A stretch of 64,000 nucleotides of DNA from Luteirhabdus salina. GTDB lineage: Bacteria; Bacteroidota; Bacteroidia; Flavobacteriales; Flavobacteriaceae. A program made the translations under genes and the position numbers. The stretch covers positions 1,059,064-1,123,063 of the forward strand of contig JALAHT010000001.1 of assembly GCA_025384855.1 (NCBI GenBank), written 5' to 3'. Position 1 is the first letter of the stretch. Each line of letters starts with the position of its first letter. The notes beneath the pieces are model-generated. The model was not told where the DNA came from. It did no database searches and saw only the letters and a program-made list of their open reading frames with translations. Below, piece by piece: positions 37,032-45,706 of the stretch.

Positions 37032-37565
37032 ATGACCCTAGAGGAGCTAATACAGCGATGCAAGGAGCAGGACCGGAAAGCACAGGCACAATTGTACCAA
37101 CAGTTTTCGGGAGTGTTATTTTCCATTTGTTTGCGGTACTCACCCAACAAAACGGAAGCTGAGGACAACCTCCAGGATGCGTTCATTACCATTTTTAAAA
37201 AGATAGGTCAGTATACCGGAAAAGGTTCCTTCGAAGGTTGGCTAAAACGGGTCACCGTGAATACCGTGCTTCAAAAATATCGCAAACAGAAAGTGTACGA
37301 TATTAAGGATGAAGCACAATTAGAACAGCCGGAAGAGGTAATCGTTGAAACTGACAGTGTGCCTTTGAAGTTCTTGTTAGAGATTATCCAAGAACTTCCA
37401 GAGCGGTACCGATTGGTGTTTTCCATGTATGTTTTGGATGGCTATACACATAAAGAGATCGCCGAACTGTTAGGAATTAGCGATGGCACGTCTAAATCTA
37501 ATCTAGCGCGTGCGCGAAACATTTTAAAGGAGAAGATTGAAGCTTATCAACAGAAAGATGCATAA
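37032..37565 (+). CDS. ECF-type RNA polymerase sigma factor
   Basis: 177 residues. Sigma region 2 covers about 10-75 (LRYSPNKTEAEDNLQDAFITIF, GSFEGWLKRVTVN), and region 4 covers about 120-170 (LPERYRLVFSMYVLDGYTHK followed by EIAELLGISDGTSKSNLAR). It directs RNA polymerase to a small set of promoters, probably for an envelope response. The next gene begins 26 bases later and has a single membrane helix near its N-terminus, the usual place for a partner that holds the sigma factor in check. No classical anti-sigma zinc motif is visible in that partner. Confidence 0.93.
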   Translation: MTLEELIQRCKEQDRKAQAQLYQQFSGVLFSICLRYSPNKTEAEDNLQDAFITIFKKIGQYTGKGSFEGWLKRVTVNTVLQKYRKQKVYDIKDEAQLEQPEEVIVETDSVPLKFLLEIIQELPERYRLVFSMYVLDGYTHKEIAELLGISDGTSKSNLARARNILKEKIEAYQQKDA

Positions 37566-37591
37566 AAACAGTTTCCGAAAGGAAACGCTAT

Positions 37592-39106
37592 ATGAAAGAT
37601 AAAAGAAACATAGACGAAGTATTTAAGCAAGGTTTCGAGGGCCATGCCCCGGAGCCATCGCCTGAGGTCTGGAACAATATCCAACAGCAGTTGGATGCTG
37701 AGAGGAAAGACCGAAAGGTGATTCCGCTATGGTGGAAAGCCGCTGGTGTTGCTGCGCTTATCGCCCTTATCTTTTTGATTGGCGATAAATTGGTGTGGGA
37801 CGATACTTCTTCACCCTTATCTGATACAGATGCAGTTGAAGAAGTGCAGCAGGATGCGGTTGAACAGAAACAAGATAACGTTACCAAGCCGGCGTCTTCA
37901 CAGAAAGAAACTTCTGAGGGTGTTGCTTCCGAGGAAAAGGATACGGAAGACACTATTGAGAATAAATCTTCCATCAATAATGAAGCAGTCGCTTCGGAAA
38001 CAACGAGACCTCTTTCAACTTCAACTGAGAGAAAAAAGGCTCAAACCGTTTCGCAAAACACTTCCGTGGCACAAACTGAAAATCGTACTGTCCAGAAAGG
38101 TGAAAAGGATAAAACCTTTGGGATGAATCAGACAGAAAATGCGAAAGAAACTATTGCCGCTACAGATACAAAAACCACTAATACAAAAGATAACAACCCA
38201 AAGTCACAACTTCCGAAGGAAAAAGCAGCCAACAGTGAAAATACCGAAGTAGAAACTGCAGTTGCTGAAACCGAGACGGACGTCAAGAAAGAAACTGAAA
38301 AGCAGTCTATTTTCGATGCAATTGAAGATGCCAAGAATAAGAATACGGAAGAAGCTGTAGCCAAAACGAACAATCCCAATAAGCGCTGGGAAGTTGCACC
38401 AAATGTTGCTCCCGTGTATTACAGTTCTTTCGGTGAAGGATCTTCTATCGACCCTATGTTTGCTGACAATTCCAAGACGGGTGAAGTAAACATCAGCTAT
38501 GGTGTTCAAGTTGCCTACAACATTAGTGAGCGATTGAGTGTTCGGAGCGGTATCAATAATGTAGAATTAGGGTATTCAACTGGTGACATCGATCTCGGTA
38601 CGGGGCCTGTAGCATTTTCGTCCACAACTATCGATTACGGTTCAAGACAAACTGGAGATGTTATTATTCCAGTCGACAAAGGAGCTTTAAGTATGGCTAA
38701 CCAAAGTGGCGATTTCGCAAATGTTATACCCAAATCAACTGGGGGGAATGCGGAGTTATTCCAGAACATTCGATACTATGAGGTTCCGTTGGAATTGAAA
38801 TATGCAGTGGTAAACAAACGCTTTGGGGTACACCTTATCGGAGGAATGAGCACGTTGTTCTTGGGCGATAATGAAATTTCGGTGGAAGATGGCGGATTTA
38901 GTTCCGTTCTCGGAGAAGCCAATAATTTGAATTCTGTAAGTTTTGCGACCAACGCAGGTGTTGGTCTTAGCTATAGATTTAGTAATACGTTTAAGTTTAA
39001 TATTGAGCCTATGTTTAAGTATCAGCTCAATCCGTATACCGATAATTCGGTAAGCTACAGACCTTATTATTTAGGTGTGTATAGCGGATTTAGCTTATCG
39101 TTTTAG
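37592..39106 (+). CDS. Envelope protein with N-terminal membrane helix and C-terminal beta-barrel, sigma-factor partner
   Basis: 504 residues in three parts. A short cytoplasmic-type N-terminus (PSPEVWNNIQQQLDAERKDR) is followed by one transmembrane helix at about 49-66 (AAGVAALIALIFLIGDKLV). A long low-complexity Glu/Thr/Lys-rich linker runs from about 70 to 260. The C-terminal 240 residues show barrel-like strands (NISYGVQVAYNISERLSVRS, VNKRFGVHLIGGMSTLF) and end in YLGVYSGFSLSF. The position after the sigma gene suggests a regulatory partner; the barrel would place its other end in the outer membrane. Related architectures occur in Bacteroidota, but the function is not established. Confidence 0.75.
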   Translation: MKDKRNIDEVFKQGFEGHAPEPSPEVWNNIQQQLDAERKDRKVIPLWWKAAGVAALIALIFLIGDKLVWDDTSSPLSDTDAVEEVQQDAVEQKQDNVTKPASSQKETSEGVASEEKDTEDTIENKSSINNEAVASETTRPLSTSTERKKAQTVSQNTSVAQTENRTVQKGEKDKTFGMNQTENAKETIAATDTKTTNTKDNNPKSQLPKEKAANSENTEVETAVAETETDVKKETEKQSIFDAIEDAKNKNTEEAVAKTNNPNKRWEVAPNVAPVYYSSFGEGSSIDPMFADNSKTGEVNISYGVQVAYNISERLSVRSGINNVELGYSTGDIDLGTGPVAFSSTTIDYGSRQTGDVIIPVDKGALSMANQSGDFANVIPKSTGGNAELFQNIRYYEVPLELKYAVVNKRFGVHLIGGMSTLFLGDNEISVEDGGFSSVLGEANNLNSVSFATNAGVGLSYRFSNTFKFNIEPMFKYQLNPYTDNSVSYRPYYLGVYSGFSLSF

Positions 39107-39154
39107 GTTAGTTTTTTAGTTGGTTCGTTTGGGTAACGCCAAACAAGATTCAGG

Positions 39155-39186
39155 AAAACCGTCCCACGCCATAGGACGGTTTTTTT
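39155..39186. terminator. Intrinsic terminator (likely bidirectional)
   Basis: Stem AAAACCGTCC (39155-39164) / GGACGGTTTT (39174-39183) followed by further Ts, between the stops of the barrel gene (39106) and the convergent acyltransferase gene (39188). Confidence 0.85.
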
Positions 39187-39187
39187 G

Positions 39188-39925
39188 TTATAGACCTCTC
39201 TCTAAATTTTTTAGAATAACCTCCCGTGTCTGTTGCTTCAATTGTCGCTTGTCTTCAACCTCTAGCGTTTCTGTAGGTATGGTTTCATGAATCGTAACCC
39301 GCATTTTACCGGGAGTCCCCGTAAAAAAAGAATACGAAAAACGCTTTTTGTTATCGTAAAACGTCATCGGTGCAATCGGAATTTGATGCTCGATTGCCAA
39401 ACGAAACGCACCGTCCTTAAATTCATCCAACACAACTGATAAATCGTCTGGGACACCACCTTCAGGAAAAATACAAACACTCAATCCTTGTTCAAGTTTT
39501 CGCTGGGCACTTATAAAAACGTCGCGTCGGCTCTTAGGGTTTTTACGATCAACCAAAATGCATGTTCGCTTATAGAAGAAACCAAAAACTGGAATTTTGG
39601 CCAACTCTTTCTTCCCCACAAACACAAATGGATTTCGAGTAACATATAGCATTAGCATAATGTCGGTCATTGAGGTATGATTGGCTACAAACATATAACT
39701 CTTGCCTTTTTCGTATTTTGTTCTACGATGAACAATAGGAAGAAAACCCATTCCAAAGAGAATTACCTTGGCCCAGATTCTTGCCAAGCGAAAGAAAAAG
39801 GGATACCACGATTCCCGTAAAATGCTAATAATAAGTATGGGGAACATAATTATGATGGGCACTGCTATCAATATGTAAAACCATATTCGATATAGGGTAG
39901 CAAAAATGTAGCGCAAAACGATCAT
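39188..39925 (-). CDS. plsC: 1-acyl-sn-glycerol-3-phosphate acyltransferase
   Basis: 245 residues from ATG 39925; an upstream extension to 40132 reads antisense to trpS and was rejected. It makes phosphatidic acid from lysophosphatidic acid at the inner membrane. Two N-terminal membrane helices precede the catalytic HxxxxD motif (VANHTSMTDIMLML), and the substrate-binding block IFPEGGVPDD is present. The gene is divergent from trpS, with 72 bases between starts. The exact acyl chain or acceptor cannot be read from the sequence. Confidence 0.9.
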   Translation of the reverse strand: MIVLRYIFATLYRIWFYILIAVPIIIMFPILIISILRESWYPFFFRLARIWAKVILFGMGFLPIVHRRTKYEKGKSYMFVANHTSMTDIMLMLYVTRNPFVFVGKKELAKIPVFGFFYKRTCILVDRKNPKSRRDVFISAQRKLEQGLSVCIFPEGGVPDDLSVVLDEFKDGAFRLAIEHQIPIAPMTFYDNKKRFSYSFFTGTPGKMRVTIHETIPTETLEVEDKRQLKQQTREVILKNLERGL

Positions 39926-39972
39926 CGGCCCCAAAAGTAAGGATTTGTAGGCTACCAAAATTTGAAAAAAAG

Positions 39973-39980
39973 TACCTTTG
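39973..39980 (+). promoter_or_regulatory. Bacteroidota -7 promoter box for trpS (TACCTTTG)
   Basis: Exact TAnnTTTG match, 17 bases before ATG 39998. A longer reading frame from 39962 would include the box in coding sequence, which supports the ATG at 39998. Confidence 0.5.
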
Positions 39981-39997
39981 CTGAAAATTCTAGTGTT

Positions 39998-40966
39998 ATG
40001 TCCAGAATCCTGACCGGCATTCAAAGTACCGGAACTCCACATTTGGGAAATATCTTGGGAGCCATCATTCCAGCTATCGAAATGGCAAACGATCCGAAGA
40101 ATGAATCTTATTTGTTTATTGCAGATATGCATTCCTTAACCCAGATTAAGGATGCTGAAACCTTGCGAAACAATACCTTGAGTACAGCTTCAACTTGGTT
40201 GGCGTTTGGATTGGACATAACGAAAACGGTATTTTACCGACAGAGTGATATTCCACAGGTTACTGAACTGTCCTGGTACCTAAGTTGTTTCTTCCCCTAT
40301 CAACGGTTAACGCTTGCACATTCCTTTAAGGATAAAGCTGATCGGTTGGAAGATGTAAACGCAGGACTTTTTACCTATCCCATGCTAATGGCAGCAGATA
40401 TTTTGTTGTACGATGCCGAATTTATCCCCGTAGGAAAAGACCAATTACAGCATATTGAAATGACGCGCGACGTAGCCTCTCGTTTTCATGCAAAAATGGG
40501 TGAAACCTTTATCTTGCCGGAAGCAAAGCTTCAAGAAAACACCCAATGGATTCCGGGTACGGATGGAGAAAAAATGAGCAAGTCGAAGCAAAATATCATC
40601 AATATTTTTCTACCCGATAAAAAGCTTCGGAAACAGATCATGGGGATTGAAACCGACAGCACTCCTCTAGAGGAGCCGAAAAATCCTGACACCTGTAATG
40701 TTTTCGCCTTGTATAAGATTATTGCTTCAGAAGAAGAAACCGCTGAGATGCGTAAAAACTATGAAGCTGGCGGATACGGCTACGGACATGCAAAGCAAGC
40801 TCTATATGAAGCAATCACCAGACGTTTCGAAAAGGAGCGTGAGCGCTATATTTATTTTATAGAGAATCCTGAGAAGGTAGAGGAAGCACTTCAAATAGGT
40901 GCGCAAAAGGCAAAACAAACCGCGGACGAAGTATTGCAGCGTGTTCGGGAAAAAGTAGGTTACTAA
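39998..40966 (+). CDS. trpS: Tryptophanyl-tRNA synthetase
   Basis: 322 residues. It charges tRNA-Trp; class I synthetase of the small bacterial type. The HIGH-like motif is GTPHLGN at 12-18 and the KMSKS loop is Lys192-Met-Ser-Lys-Ser196 (TDGEKMSKSKQN). The C-terminal anticodon-binding helices are complete. The start at ATG 39998 begins at the conserved MSRILTGIQSTG. The last bases overlap the convergent dprA stop. Confidence 0.96.
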   Translation: MSRILTGIQSTGTPHLGNILGAIIPAIEMANDPKNESYLFIADMHSLTQIKDAETLRNNTLSTASTWLAFGLDITKTVFYRQSDIPQVTELSWYLSCFFPYQRLTLAHSFKDKADRLEDVNAGLFTYPMLMAADILLYDAEFIPVGKDQLQHIEMTRDVASRFHAKMGETFILPEAKLQENTQWIPGTDGEKMSKSKQNIINIFLPDKKLRKQIMGIETDSTPLEEPKNPDTCNVFALYKIIASEEETAEMRKNYEAGGYGYGHAKQALYEAITRRFEKERERYIYFIENPEKVEEALQIGAQKAKQTADEVLQRVREKVGY

Positions 40967-42066
40967 AGCGCCTCAAATTGTTTTCCAGGTAAAGGCCGTA
41001 CCACTCCTTTTAGTTCTAAACTCAGCAGCAATGGTGCTAACATAAATGTGGGCAGTTCACAGGAAAGTGAAATGGCATCCATTTCTTCTTTTCCTTTTTC
41101 CTTTAAGAAATCATAGACCTTCTGCTCCTGCTCGGTAAGTTCGACAAACAAGGATATCTGATTCGTAGGGGAAGGTTTTTTGGCCTCCCAGCCCAAATGA
41201 AACAGAATATCTGCAGCACTAGTGATTAATTGCGCTTTTTGAATTTTGATCAACGTGTTGCAGCCCACACTTTGACTGTCGGTAGTTCTGCCAGGAACAG
41301 CGAATACGTCACGATTGTAGGAGTGCGCGATGTCTGCAGTGACCAAACTTCCGCCTTTTTCAGCCGATTCGATAACGACCGTTGCTTGGGAAATACCTGC
41401 GATAATTCTATTTCGTCTCAGAAAATTGTTCCTATCGAAAGTATCATCGCTCCAAAATTCGGTTATAAATCCGCCGTGCTCCACCATTTTCTGAACGTAT
41501 TTTTTATGCGATTTTGGATAGATTTGGTTCATGCCATGAGCTAAACAGGCAATGGTTTGAAGGTTATGGTCTATCGCAGCTTTGTGTGCGGTAATATCAA
41601 TACCGTAGGCAAAGCCAGAAACAATAACGATATCAAGCGGTGCCAATGCTTCAATCAGTTTTTTGGTGAAATCGATACCAGCCGAGGTAGCTTTTCGCGT
41701 TCCAACGATGCTTAACAGTTTCTTGTTTTTGATGTCGATATTCCCCTTATGAAAAAAGAGAATTGGCCCATCCAAACAATGCTTTAAATGTTCGGGATAG
41801 CTCGAATCCTGAAAATAACTGAACTGAAGCTTTTCTTTTTGAATGAAGTGGAGTTCCGCTTCGGCTTCATCAAGGTATTGCGCGTTAAAAAGCGATTTCA
41901 GTTTTAGGCTGCCAATTCCATCAATTTTTAGAAGTTCTCTTTTCTTCGCTTTAAAAACACCTTCCGCAGTACCAAAATGGCGGAGTAGCTTCTTTGCTGA
42001 AATATCACCTAAGTTCGGAATGCGCTGTAGGGCAAGTGTATAAAGTAGTTCTTGTTCGGAAAGCAT
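40963..42066 (-). CDS. dprA: DNA-processing protein DprA (Smf)
   Basis: 367 residues. DprA binds incoming single-stranded DNA and loads RecA during natural transformation. The Rossmann-like core has SIVGTRKATSAG, VSGFAYGIDITAHKAA and FPVGR-region equivalents (RNRIIAGISQATVVIESAEK, VPGRTTDSQSVGCN). An N-terminal helix-hairpin-helix/SAM-like domain and a C-terminal winged-helix (MDAISLSCELPTF) are present. Full length, no defects. The stop is shared with trpS. Presence is widespread and does not prove competence. Confidence 0.94.
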   Translation of the reverse strand: MLSEQELLYTLALQRIPNLGDISAKKLLRHFGTAEGVFKAKKRELLKIDGIGSLKLKSLFNAQYLDEAEAELHFIQKEKLQFSYFQDSSYPEHLKHCLDGPILFFHKGNIDIKNKKLLSIVGTRKATSAGIDFTKKLIEALAPLDIVIVSGFAYGIDITAHKAAIDHNLQTIACLAHGMNQIYPKSHKKYVQKMVEHGGFITEFWSDDTFDRNNFLRRNRIIAGISQATVVIESAEKGGSLVTADIAHSYNRDVFAVPGRTTDSQSVGCNTLIKIQKAQLITSAADILFHLGWEAKKPSPTNQISLFVELTEQEQKVYDFLKEKGKEEMDAISLSCELPTFMLAPLLLSLELKGVVRPLPGKQFEAL

Positions 42067-42143
42067 GAAACGAAAACATGCGCCGGGGAGATCCTTTCAA
42101 AAATACGATAAATAAGTTTGTTGATAAATGAAACCCTTCAGCA

Positions 42144-42174
42144 TTGACTGCTAACAAAAAAAAATCTATGTTTG
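42144..42174 (+). promoter_or_regulatory. Complete Bacteroidota promoter (TTG-N20-TATGTTTG)
   Basis: TTG at 42144-42146, a 20-base spacer and exact TATGTTTG at 42167-42174. The ATG at 42179 follows after 4 bases, so the message should be leaderless. This is the best two-box promoter in the window. Confidence 0.65.
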
Positions 42175-42178
42175 TTTC

Positions 42179-43120
42179 ATGCAGCTAGCCAATCACGTTA
42201 AGGATTTACTTTATCGCTATGAGTGCGTGATCGTTCCGGGTTTTGGGGCGTTTCTTACGCATTATAAGCCTGCTCAGGTGGATGGTGAAAGCCATACGTG
42301 GCACCCACCAGGAAAATCGCTGTCCTTTAATCGGCAGTTGCAGACCAACGATGGTTTATTGGCAAATTATATCGCTACTGCTGAATCTTGCAGTTATGAA
42401 TTGGCGCTTCAAAAAATTCGAAATGCAGTGGGTGATCTTTCGCTAAAACTTTCCGAAGGAACTCCTATTATCTTTCCCAATTTGGGAACCTTTAAGTTGA
42501 ATGAAGAACGCTCGCTTCAGTTTAAGCCGCATACCGACGAGACCTTTAGTGCAACCTCTTTTGGATTGGCGCCTTTTGTTTCGCTTCCTATTTCACGTGA
42601 AGTATACAAGAAACAAGCGGAAGCTATCGAAGAAAAGGCACCGGTGTACATCATTCCCGAAAAACGGGAATTCAAACCTTATTTGAAGTATGCCGCTATC
42701 GGACTATTAGCCGTTACACTAGCTGGTTTTGGTGGTATGAAGCTGTACGAGAACAATGTAGAAGCCTATAATTTGGCTGAGCGCGAAAAGGCCAATACCA
42801 TGGTCGAAAAACAGATTCAAGAGGCGACCTTCATCATGGATAATCCGCTTCCTGCCCTTACCGTAACGGTTGAAAAGGAACAAGGTCGTTACCATATCGT
42901 AGCAGGTGCTTTCCGCGTTGCTGAAAATGCCAAAAAGAAGCAATCCCAACTTCAGGAGAAAGGCTTCAAAGCAAAATTGATAGGTGAAAATCGCTACGGA
43001 TTACACCAAGTTGTGTACAGTAGTCACGAGGACCGATTGGAAGCGCTTCGCACCTTACGTCAGATCAAGCAAACCGAAAACAAAGACGCTTGGTTGTTGG
43101 TGAAAGACCTCTCGAAATAA
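42179..43120 (+). CDS. CCDC81-like HU-domain protein with membrane helix and SPOR domain
   Basis: 313 residues. The first 150 match the paired HU-CCDC81 domains (YECVIVPGFGAFLTHYKPAQ, LSFNRQLQTNDGLLANYIA, FPNLGTFKLNEERSLQFKP). A transmembrane helix spans about 170-188 (YAAIGLLAVTLAGFGGM). The C-terminal SPOR domain (about 238-312: YHIVAGAFRVAENAKKKQSQ, NRYGLHQVVYSS) binds denuded peptidoglycan at division sites. It could therefore link a DNA- or protein-binding cytoplasmic domain to the septal wall; this role is inferred. It stands between dprA and a thioesterase and has its own strong promoter. Confidence 0.9.
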   Translation: MQLANHVKDLLYRYECVIVPGFGAFLTHYKPAQVDGESHTWHPPGKSLSFNRQLQTNDGLLANYIATAESCSYELALQKIRNAVGDLSLKLSEGTPIIFPNLGTFKLNEERSLQFKPHTDETFSATSFGLAPFVSLPISREVYKKQAEAIEEKAPVYIIPEKREFKPYLKYAAIGLLAVTLAGFGGMKLYENNVEAYNLAEREKANTMVEKQIQEATFIMDNPLPALTVTVEKEQGRYHIVAGAFRVAENAKKKQSQLQEKGFKAKLIGENRYGLHQVVYSSHEDRLEALRTLRQIKQTENKDAWLLVKDLSK

Positions 43121-43165
43121 CTTTTATTTTATCTTTTCTTTAGCGTTAATCGGTAAAAGACACCG

Positions 43166-43173
43166 TACCTTTG
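43166..43173 (+). promoter_or_regulatory. Bacteroidota -7 promoter box (TACCTTTG)
   Basis: Exact TAnnTTTG match 15 bases before ATG 43189. An apparent TTG start at 43171 lies within the box, so it is not a real start. Confidence 0.5.
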
Positions 43174-43188
43174 CCAAAAATTTTGCAA

Positions 43189-43701
43189 ATGGAAACCAAA
43201 TCGCCCGCTGATTCAAGAACTGTTATTACAGACATCGTACTTCCTGGGGAAACAAATCCTATCGGAAATATGTTTGGAGGTGAATTGTTGGCGCGTATGG
43301 ATCGTGCTGCGAGTATCGCTGCCAGACGCCATAGTAGAAGAATCGTGGTAACCGCTTCCGTTAATCACGTAGCCTTCAACAAAATGATTCCGTCTGGAAG
43401 TGTGGTGACTGTTGAAGCTGCTGTTTCCAGAGCTTTTAAAAGTTCTATGGAAGTGTATATGGACGTGTGGATTGAAGATCGTGAAAGTGGTCGACGTAGC
43501 AAAGCGAATGAAGGTATCTATACATTTGTGGCGGTTGATGAAATGGGTATTCCCGTTCCCGTACCGGAACTGAAACCTGAAACCGACCTCGAACAGGAGC
43601 GTTTCGATGCGGCGTTGCGTCGACGACAACTGAGCTTGGTATTAGCTGGAAAAATGGCGGCGAAAGATGCCACCGAATTAAAAGCGCTTTTCAGCGAATA
43701 A
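43189..43701 (+). CDS. Acyl-CoA thioesterase (hotdog fold)
   Basis: 170 residues from ATG 43189. It hydrolyses acyl-CoA to free fatty acid and CoA. The motif NPIGNMFGGELLARMDRAAS is the hallmark of the YciA/BFIT hotdog family, with the conserved Asp in MDRAA. SVNHVAFNKMIPSG forms the beta-strand region. The C-terminal tail is charged (RRRQLSLVLAGKMAAKDATE). The preferred acyl chain is unknown. One base separates its stop from that of the convergent EnvC-like gene. Confidence 0.9.
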   Translation: METKSPADSRTVITDIVLPGETNPIGNMFGGELLARMDRAASIAARRHSRRIVVTASVNHVAFNKMIPSGSVVTVEAAVSRAFKSSMEVYMDVWIEDRESGRRSKANEGIYTFVAVDEMGIPVPVPELKPETDLEQERFDAALRRRQLSLVLAGKMAAKDATELKALFSE

Positions 43702-43702
43702 C

Positions 43703-44935
43703 CTACATCTGATAAATCCAATCGGCTGGATTCATACGCGAGGTATTTTTATAAATCAAGAATTTAACGATGGTTTTTCCTGAGGTACGGTTACTAACGA
43801 CCGTTCCCAAGGCCTGTTTTGTGGTTACCTTATCGCCCTTCTTCACCAAAATATCGGTTAGGTTGTTATATACGGTTATATAATCCCCATGCTGAATGTA
43901 CACTGCCTTATTGGCTCCTTTTAATTGTTGAATCTCAAGCACGACCCCGTTAAAAACCGCTCTAGCTTGGGCACCGCTTTCCGTGGCGATTTCTACACCA
44001 CTATTGAAGGTTGTTACATTGGGAAGTTGTGGATGACGTTGTTTTCCGTAGCTTTTAATTACGACCCCACCTTTCGTAATTGGCCACGGTAGTTTTCCTT
44101 TATTACTCGTAAAATTGGCTGCTAATTCCTTGGCTTCTGCGTTTAGCGCGAAGGTTGAGGTACGTTCGGAACGCGTGTTGCCGGTGGTTTCATTCGATTT
44201 AGCAATGGCGGCTCGAATGAGCGCTTCAATCTGACGGTCGATGGCATCGGCTTCCTTTTGCTTGTTCCGAATTTGGGTAGCAAACTTTCCTTCATCTTTT
44301 TTAAGGGAAGCAATTAGCTGTTGTTGGTTCTTTTTTTCTTGGTCGAGTTGCGTTTTGGTCTTCCGGTTTTCAGCGATCAAGGATTCCTTTTTCGATTTCT
44401 GTTGAAGTAATTCTTCGTTCAATTGACGAAGTTCCTCTGTTTTTTGCTGAATGCTTTCTCCTTGTTTTTTACGATGATTGGCATATTGCTTCATATACTG
44501 AAGCCGTTTGTATGCCTGAAGAAACGATTCAGAAGAAAGCAAAAACATAACCCGGCTTTGTTGCGACTTGCTTTTATATGATTTTCGGATCATAGCCGCA
44601 TAATCCTTTTTCAGCTCCGCTAATTCGTCACGAAGCTGATCGATTTTGTTGAGGTTCCCGTTTATTTCACGCGTCAATAAGTTCGCTTGTTGATTGGTTA
44701 CCCGAATCAAATTCTCCGTGGCTTTGATGCGCTGGTCAAGATCTTCAACTTCTGTCAAAACGGATTTTTCCTGCTTTCTTGTTTTAAAAAGGAGTGAATT
44801 GATCTGCTTGATTTCCTGAAGCAGAGCTTGCCGTTTTTCTTCTAATTGCTTTTGCTTGTCACTCTGACCAAAAACAGCCATACTACCACAAAGTGCGAGT
44901 ACTAGAAGGAAGCGATATTTTAAGGATAGTTTCAT
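43703..44935 (-). CDS. EnvC-like murein hydrolase activator (degenerate LytM domain)
   Basis: 410 residues with a signal peptide (ALCGSMAVFG) and two long coiled coils (about 22-270). The C-terminal LytM/M23 domain has lost its metal ligands: the HxxxD site reads NSGVEIATESG, the later YxH position is YNNL, and the last His position is KFLIYK. It therefore cannot be an active endopeptidase and probably activates a cell-wall amidase as EnvC does in E. coli. It overlaps the DUF4292 gene by 4 bases and is the last gene of a five-gene minus-strand run. Confidence 0.9.
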   Translation of the reverse strand: MKLSLKYRFLLVLALCGSMAVFGQSDKQKQLEEKRQALLQEIKQINSLLFKTRKQEKSVLTEVEDLDQRIKATENLIRVTNQQANLLTREINGNLNKIDQLRDELAELKKDYAAMIRKSYKSKSQQSRVMFLLSSESFLQAYKRLQYMKQYANHRKKQGESIQQKTEELRQLNEELLQQKSKKESLIAENRKTKTQLDQEKKNQQQLIASLKKDEGKFATQIRNKQKEADAIDRQIEALIRAAIAKSNETTGNTRSERTSTFALNAEAKELAANFTSNKGKLPWPITKGGVVIKSYGKQRHPQLPNVTTFNSGVEIATESGAQARAVFNGVVLEIQQLKGANKAVYIQHGDYITVYNNLTDILVKKGDKVTTKQALGTVVSNRTSGKTIVKFLIYKNTSRMNPADWIYQM

Positions 44936-45702
44936 TTAAGTCGAATTTCGTCGTACCCATTCGGAATGTTGAAAGGGAATCCTACCGAGGCATTCACATC
45001 AATTTTTTTATAGGTAAGGTCGATGGTTGTTTTGTCGTCACCTTCAGCTGTCTGTAAATGAACGGAGGTAGGGTAGAAACCACCTTCCAATTGTTGATAT
45101 TCGTCATAGCGAAGGGTAAGCAACCTATTTTGTGAAGGTTGCGAGAGGCTTTCGGCAGCTATCTTAAAGTTGGGATAAAGCAATAATGAATGTATAAAAT
45201 CCATGGGTTGCTGTTTCGGTTGTAACTGATGCTTCATCTGTACGACCTCGCTTTTATAGGTTTTTCCATCTAGGGCGAAAAGTGATTGTCCTAACAGGAT
45301 CGCCTGCGCTTTTTCAAAAGTAATGTCGGTATTCAACCATTCACTCAACAACGCAAAATCGCCATTGAAATACGTACCGCCAACCGATTCATAATATTGG
45401 ACCGAAGTAGGGGTGATAAGTGCCTTGGCCATGGTAATTCCAAGAATGGAAGCCTTGATCCAAATTGTTTTGTCTTTTTCCATACGAAGGCTTACCGTAA
45501 TACTTTGCTGACTGTCATCGTCGGCGTATACTACTTGCATTCGGGCTGCTAAAGTCTCGAAATCTGGCATCGCTGCATCATGATAATCGATTACCTTCTC
45601 GGCCGATAGGTTTTTCATAGAAGTACCATCAACGCCTTTGGCTCCACCACAAGCGGAAAGTAAAAAGAGCGACAAGAGTAGGGCAATGCAGGTTCCTTTC
45701 AT
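44932..45702 (-). CDS. DUF4292 lipoprotein
   Basis: 256 residues. The signal peptide ends in LFLLSACGG, predicting an outer-membrane or periplasmic lipoprotein. The domain has the DUF4292 pattern (VIDYHDAAMPDFETLAARMQ, KDKTIWIKASILGITMAKAL, TYFNGDFALLSEWLN, AQAILLGQSLF). The fold is thought to resemble LolA/LolB lipid carriers, but the function is unproven. It lies between a TPR protein and the EnvC-like gene, which suggests an envelope role. Confidence 0.85.
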   Translation of the reverse strand: MKGTCIALLLSLFLLSACGGAKGVDGTSMKNLSAEKVIDYHDAAMPDFETLAARMQVVYADDDSQQSITVSLRMEKDKTIWIKASILGITMAKALITPTSVQYYESVGGTYFNGDFALLSEWLNTDITFEKAQAILLGQSLFALDGKTYKSEVVQMKHQLQPKQQPMDFIHSLLLYPNFKIAAESLSQPSQNRLLTLRYDEYQQLEGGFYPTSVHLQTAEGDDKTTIDLTYKKIDVNASVGFPFNIPNGYDEIRLK

Positions 45703-45706
45703 ATAG

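Noticed and set aside
39926-40132. Extended start of the acyltransferase
   Set aside because: It reads antisense through the promoter region and 5' end of trpS and shows no acyltransferase sequence.
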